Below are positions 60,758 through 64,000 of a stretch of 64,000 nt of DNA, in pieces. The stretch is from an uncultured Flavobacteriales bacterium (GTDB taxonomy: Bacteria; Bacteroidota; Bacteroidia; Flavobacteriales; Crocinitomicaceae), in NCBI GenBank assembly GCA_946480085.1, contig CAMLHZ010000002.1, positions 248,001 to 312,000 of the forward strand. Reading direction: 5' to 3'. The notes below the pieces were generated by a model. The model had not been told where the DNA came from. It saw only the letters and a program-made list of their open reading frames with translations, and ran no database searches. Position 1 is the first letter of the stretch. Every line of letters begins with the position of its first letter. Both the position numbers and the translations under genes were made by a program.

Positions 60758-62188
60758 TTATTTAGCCAAGGTTTTATACAACTCGTATCGCTCCAATACT
60801 TTTTGAACGTAATGGTATGTATGTCGTCCACGATAAGATCCGCTTTTTACAACAGGATCCCCATAATACTCACGTTTACCAAGGTTGAGGACGATGTTCG
60901 CTACGTTATTTTCCCACAAGTTCGGATTCATTCCTTTTTTCTGAGCAAGTCTGCGCGCATCTTGTATATGTCCGGTTCCTGCGTTGTAAGTTGCCAGAAT
61001 GAATTTGTTTCGTTCAGGTCCAGCTGGAATATTGCTGTACAAGTTGTTCAATTTCGCAACGAATTTCATTCCACCCTTAATTTGAGTTTCAGGAGGTGAG
61101 CTTGGATAAACATCATAGTTCGGTCCGGTTCCCGGCATAAACTGCATTAAGCCGTATGAACCACCAAAAGCTCTGGCATTAGGATCAAAACCACTTTCAT
61201 GATAGATAATGGCAGCAACCAATCGCCAGTCTACATTATAGCGAACAGCTTCAGCTCTTAGTATTGCGTCATATGGTGAAATTGCACCACGTTTGCTGCT
61301 GAAATTTTCGTTCTGGTAATTCGAAATTTGATTGGTTTGCTCGAAATACTTTCGTTTAATGAACGAGTACATTTCTTTCTGCATGAATTTCTTTAACCAT
61401 TTATCTAAACGTCTTTTCAATAATGGAGCTTTCTTTGGCAAACCAAATGCGATGTTCTGTTTAAAGGAAATGGCAAGCGTTGCATCGATATTGTCGTAAT
61501 AACGCTCATTAATCATTGCAATGTTCTTCTCCGCAATTGTATAGTCGATCTGACCATCAGCAACGAGTTCTATTAATTCTTCAACACCCTGATAACCTTG
61601 CGTTGGACTAATGAAAATAGTGTCACCAATTTCATTCTGTAAGTTCATTAATCGATTGTAATAACATGATCCAGGCCAAACACAAATTTTCTTTTTCGCC
61701 AATTGGATTGGATCGTGAATAGCTGCTGCGGGTGCGTCGTCGCCAGTTTTTACTTTTCGCTGAATAAGTACTTGATTCGTTTGAAAGTAGGGGGCAGAGA
61801 AGGAAACAACATCTTGTCTATCACGTGTCACAGCATAATTGCAAGCCAAAATATCACCTTCACCATTATTCAACTGCTCGTTCATTTTGTCGAGGTCGTT
61901 GATGATTTTAACGTCGAGGGGAATTCCTAAGTCTTCAGCAAATTCTCTGAGAATTTCATATTCGAACCCCATTTTCTTGCCTTTATAAATAAAGAAAGAG
62001 GTGGAAGCATTTTCTGCAAGAATAGTTAGTTTACCTCGTTTAAGAATTGCGGGAAGATCCTGATCGTTCGTCACAAGCGGGTTCTTTCTTTCGTCTTCGT
62101 GTTCGGTATTACGGACAAGAAAATACGCGCCCATAGCACAGACGAGTAGCGTAATTAGACCAAGGAGAAGTAATTTTTTCCGCTTCAT
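60758..62188 (-). CDS. mltF: Membrane-bound lytic transglycosylase MltF
   Basis: A 476-residue envelope protein with an N-terminal membrane segment or signal (7-25), a periplasmic solute-binding-type regulatory domain (about 50-275) and a C-terminal SLT domain (about 295-440). The catalytic Glu is in IIYHESGFDPNARAFGGSYGLMQF, and the AxYNAG motif is ATYNAGTGHI. The enzyme cleaves the glycan strand with formation of anhydro-MurNAc. It starts 13 nt after the DUF479 gene, on the same transcript. Confidence 0.92.
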   Translation of the reverse strand: MKRKKLLLLGLITLLVCAMGAYFLVRNTEHEDERKNPLVTNDQDLPAILKRGKLTILAENASTSFFIYKGKKMGFEYEILREFAEDLGIPLDVKIINDLDKMNEQLNNGEGDILACNYAVTRDRQDVVSFSAPYFQTNQVLIQRKVKTGDDAPAAAIHDPIQLAKKKICVWPGSCYYNRLMNLQNEIGDTIFISPTQGYQGVEELIELVADGQIDYTIAEKNIAMINERYYDNIDATLAISFKQNIAFGLPKKAPLLKRRLDKWLKKFMQKEMYSFIKRKYFEQTNQISNYQNENFSSKRGAISPYDAILRAEAVRYNVDWRLVAAIIYHESGFDPNARAFGGSYGLMQFMPGTGPNYDVYPSSPPETQIKGGMKFVAKLNNLYSNIPAGPERNKFILATYNAGTGHIQDARRLAQKKGMNPNLWENNVANIVLNLGKREYYGDPVVKSGSYRGRHTYHYVQKVLERYELYKTLAK

Positions 62189-62201
62189 AGGGATGCGAAA
62201 G

Positions 62202-62795
62202 TTACAATTTTATTCCTAAATGGTAGACCTTGAAATGTTCATTTGCATCCAACATATATTCATTGAATACTTGAGTGATAGCGGTTTCATGTTTTTTAAA
62301 AACAGATAATCCATTTTTTAACTCGTTATCAAAACTGATTCGTCGACTTACACCATTACACATTTTGTCTAACCCGAACTCCAGTTTGTAAGAGTTCATC
62401 CACTTCATTTCGCACAGCTTATCAATAAAGAAGTTGAAATCATCGCTGTAAAATTCCTTATCGATCTTATTCAGATTGGAGTGAACGTGATCTAAAAAAG
62501 TCTCAATTGGAGTGGAGTGCCACTGATCCCAGTTTTTTGCTAGCAGATGATCGAAATATAGGTCAATAGCAACACCAGCAATTTTTGGTAAATCCGGACG
62601 AATAAGACGAATCAGTTCCATCACCTTTGGATGATGATCAATATAATTGTCTATTTCACGGTGTAAGCGAACTCCTGTTTGAATGAACTCTGGATATTTT
62701 TCCAAATGACTTCCTTTAACGCTATCACCATACAAGTTGGCTTTTGCCAAACGTAAATTTGCTTTTGAAAAATAGATGTGTCCCAGATAATTCAA
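62202..62795 (-). CDS. DUF479/AcpH-like protein, TTG start
   Basis: A 197-residue protein of the family that contains E. coli acyl-carrier-protein phosphodiesterase (AcpH). Conserved Asp/His pairs of the HD-like fold are visible: NYLGHIYFS, GDSVKGSH, LHREIDNYIDHHP and DLYFDHLLAKNW. The start codon is TTG at 62795, supported because NYLGHIYF is the normal family N-terminus and no ATG is near. The family hydrolyses phosphopantetheine from ACP in E. coli; activity here is untested. First gene before mltF. Confidence 0.85.
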   Translation of the reverse strand: MNYLGHIYFSKANLRLAKANLYGDSVKGSHLEKYPEFIQTGVRLHREIDNYIDHHPKVMELIRLIRPDLPKIAGVAIDLYFDHLLAKNWDQWHSTPIETFLDHVHSNLNKIDKEFYSDDFNFFIDKLCEMKWMNSYKLEFGLDKMCNGVSRRISFDNELKNGLSVFKKHETAITQVFNEYMLDANEHFKVYHLGIKL

Positions 62796-62955
62796 CGCTT
62801 CTGTAATTGTGAAGTTGAAGATATAAAATAGATACCAGTAACCGCTTATTTAGTCTTAATCTTAATTGTGTGTTTTTTAACAGTTTGATAAAGTTTTAGT
62901 ATGTTGAAAAATTAACGAAAAGTTAGAATAATGCATTTACTATTCATTTGGTAAA

Positions 62956-62963
62956 TATATTTG
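62956..62963 (+). promoter_or_regulatory. -7 box of the secreted hydrolase gene
   Basis: TATATTTG, exact TAnnTTTG match, 16 nt before the ATG at 62980. Confidence 0.55.
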
Positions 62964-62979
62964 CCCCAAACTATTAATT

Positions 62980-64000
62980 ATGAAAAAACTCCTACTCCTG
63001 CTGAGCTTGGGCATGTATGCTGCAAGCTGGGCACAGCCGTTCCCCATCGGCCACAAAACAATTACTTATAATGATCCTGCAAGAACCGGAGGCTACGGAA
63101 GTGGCGGTGGTTCAGGTCGTCAAATTCAATGTGAAGTTTATTATCCGGCAGTTTCTACAGGCGATAACACTGCATTCGCTGCGACAAATGCGCCAGTTAT
63201 TACATTTGGTCATGGATTCGTAATGGGCTGGGACGCTTATGCGAACATTTGGGAGAATCTGGTTCCAAAAGGGTACATCCTTGTATTTCCAAGAACAGAA
63301 GGAAATTTCTCTCCGGTTCATGACGATTTTGGGAAAGACTTGGTTGTCGTTGCCAATCGTTTTATAGCGGATTGTGCTGTTCCATCGTTTTTTGCCTATG
63401 GTCACTACAATGGCAAAAATGCCGTCATGGGGCATTCCATGGGAGGAGGTTCAACGTTCTTGGCAGCTTCAAACGCAAATGCCAATTTCGATTTATTGGT
63501 TGGACTTGCTCCGGCTGAAACAGATCCTTCGGCAATTGCTGCGGCAGCGAATGTAACTATTCCCGCTGTTGTTTTCTCCGGAACCGAAGATGCAGTAACT
63601 CCGCCAGTTGATCATCACATTCCAATTTATGAGGCATTGAATTCGTCTTGTAAACAGTTCTTTGCGGTTACAGGTGGCGCACATTGCTATTTTGCTAATT
63701 CTAATACAGCCTGTGATTTCGGTGAAGGTGCTTCAGGTGGAAATATTTCCATTACCAGAGCTGAGCAACACGACATTTTGTTTGATGGATTGGATCCATT
63801 ACTTCGTTTTTACCTTTTCGGAGATTGTGATGCCTGGACAGATTATTCTGCATTCTTCAATGATTCCAGAATTGTTACAACCAATTCCTGCAATTACCTT
63901 GCAGCTGTAGCTCCCGTCATTGTTGAGAATGGAAATATGCTTTCAACAACTTCTACAGGGAATTTACAGTGGTATTTGGATGGCAATTTATTGAATGCCG
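62980..64000 (+). CDS. Secreted alpha/beta hydrolase (partial, runs off window)
   Basis: Start at 62980 and no stop before the window edge, so at least 340 residues. Signal peptide MKKLLLLLSLGMYAASWAQ. The hydrolase core shows an oxyanion-type GHGFVMGWDAY, the nucleophile elbow GHSMGGGST, an acid in FSGTEDAVTPP and a His in TGGAHCYF, the pattern of secreted lipase/chlorophyllase-type or polyester-hydrolase-like enzymes. The sequence then enters a repetitive Ig-like stretch (STTSTGNLQWYLDG), which in Bacteroidota often leads to a type IX secretion tail outside this window. Substrate is unknown. Confidence 0.85.
   Translation, partial: MKKLLLLLSLGMYAASWAQPFPIGHKTITYNDPARTGGYGSGGGSGRQIQCEVYYPAVSTGDNTAFAATNAPVITFGHGFVMGWDAYANIWENLVPKGYILVFPRTEGNFSPVHDDFGKDLVVVANRFIADCAVPSFFAYGHYNGKNAVMGHSMGGGSTFLAASNANANFDLLVGLAPAETDPSAIAAAANVTIPAVVFSGTEDAVTPPVDHHIPIYEALNSSCKQFFAVTGGAHCYFANSNTACDFGEGASGGNISITRAEQHDILFDGLDPLLRFYLFGDCDAWTDYSAFFNDSRIVTTNSCNYLAAVAPVIVENGNMLSTTSTGNLQWYLDGNLLNA

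Noticed and set aside
60631..60831. 67-residue N-terminal extension of MiaA
   Set aside because: It consists of inverted-repeat sequence and the end of mltF; the P-loop is at normal distance from the GTG at 60630.

Overview
The window is an AT-rich, gene-dense stretch of a Bacteroidota chromosome, most likely a Flavobacteriales relative of the Crocinitomicaceae/Fluviicola type. The evidence is the mix of families (DUF1573 lipoprotein, DUF4199, propeller-SpoIIE sensor, TlpA-like thioredoxin lipoproteins, Bacteroidota-type Mpl, Rho with an Asn/Gln-rich insert), the general lack of Shine-Dalgarno sequences, and repeated TAnnTTTG promoter boxes with TTTG/TTG about 19 bp upstream in the best cases. 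I see no rRNA, tRNA, insertion sequence, prophage or CRISPR array. No gap between genes exceeds 300 bases.

Layout. 1-4 kb: a tight minus-strand operon (S41 protease, DUF1573 lipoprotein, methyltransferase, glycosyltransferase). 4-9 kb: an NlpC/P60 hydrolase, then a large periplasmic-sensor SpoIIE phosphatase coupled to a small membrane protein. 9-12.3 kb: polyamine genes (a fused SpeD-SpeE and a ureohydrolase) and EF-P. 12.4-14.6 kb: TatA-like protein, a DUF2231-like membrane protein and a FAD oxidoreductase. 14.7-21.9 kb: three genes sharing one N-terminal secreted domain, the last a 1977-residue protein with 21 TPR-like repeats and an internal perfect 174-bp duplication. 21.9-31.4 kb: mpl, DUF4199, rho, a dicarboxylate/amino-acid symporter, a small lipoprotein, uvrA and an ECF sigma factor whose leader can form a hairpin ending at the start codon. 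31.5-34.6 kb: a DsbA-like protein, a quinone-reductase-like SDR divergent from an HxlR regulator over two tandem palindromes, and a subclass B1 metallo-beta-lactamase. 34.7-41.4 kb: a carotenoid operon (MarR, crtI, crtB, SRPBCC, crtZ, CrtYcd-type cyclase) running into an ABC-2 transporter. 41.5-46.9 kb: hypotheticals, pckA, elbB and a DCC protein. 47-50.9 kb: a translationally coupled set (ribulose-phosphate-epimerase-like fused to CBS domains, a DAHP-synthase-like enzyme, a KdsC-like phosphatase) followed by a saccharopine/alanine dehydrogenase. 50.9-56.1 kb: an MFS transporter, two unknown envelope proteins and a mono-haem cytochrome c. 56.2-64 kb: a TlpA-like thioredoxin, an FtsX-type ABC pair, miaA, mltF, a DUF479 protein, and a secreted alpha/beta hydrolase cut by the window edge.

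Most genes are housekeeping or envelope functions. The parts that look least explained are the three-gene/giant repeat protein locus (14707-21860) and the epimerase-CBS / DAHP-synthase-like / KdsC-like operon (46968-49641), which resembles a rewired 3-deoxy-ulosonate pathway. Regulatory structure that gene calls alone miss includes the HxlR tandem operators, the sigma-factor leader hairpin, a palindrome between the beta-lactamase and the carotenoid operon, and promoter boxes that sit almost on the start codon of several genes.
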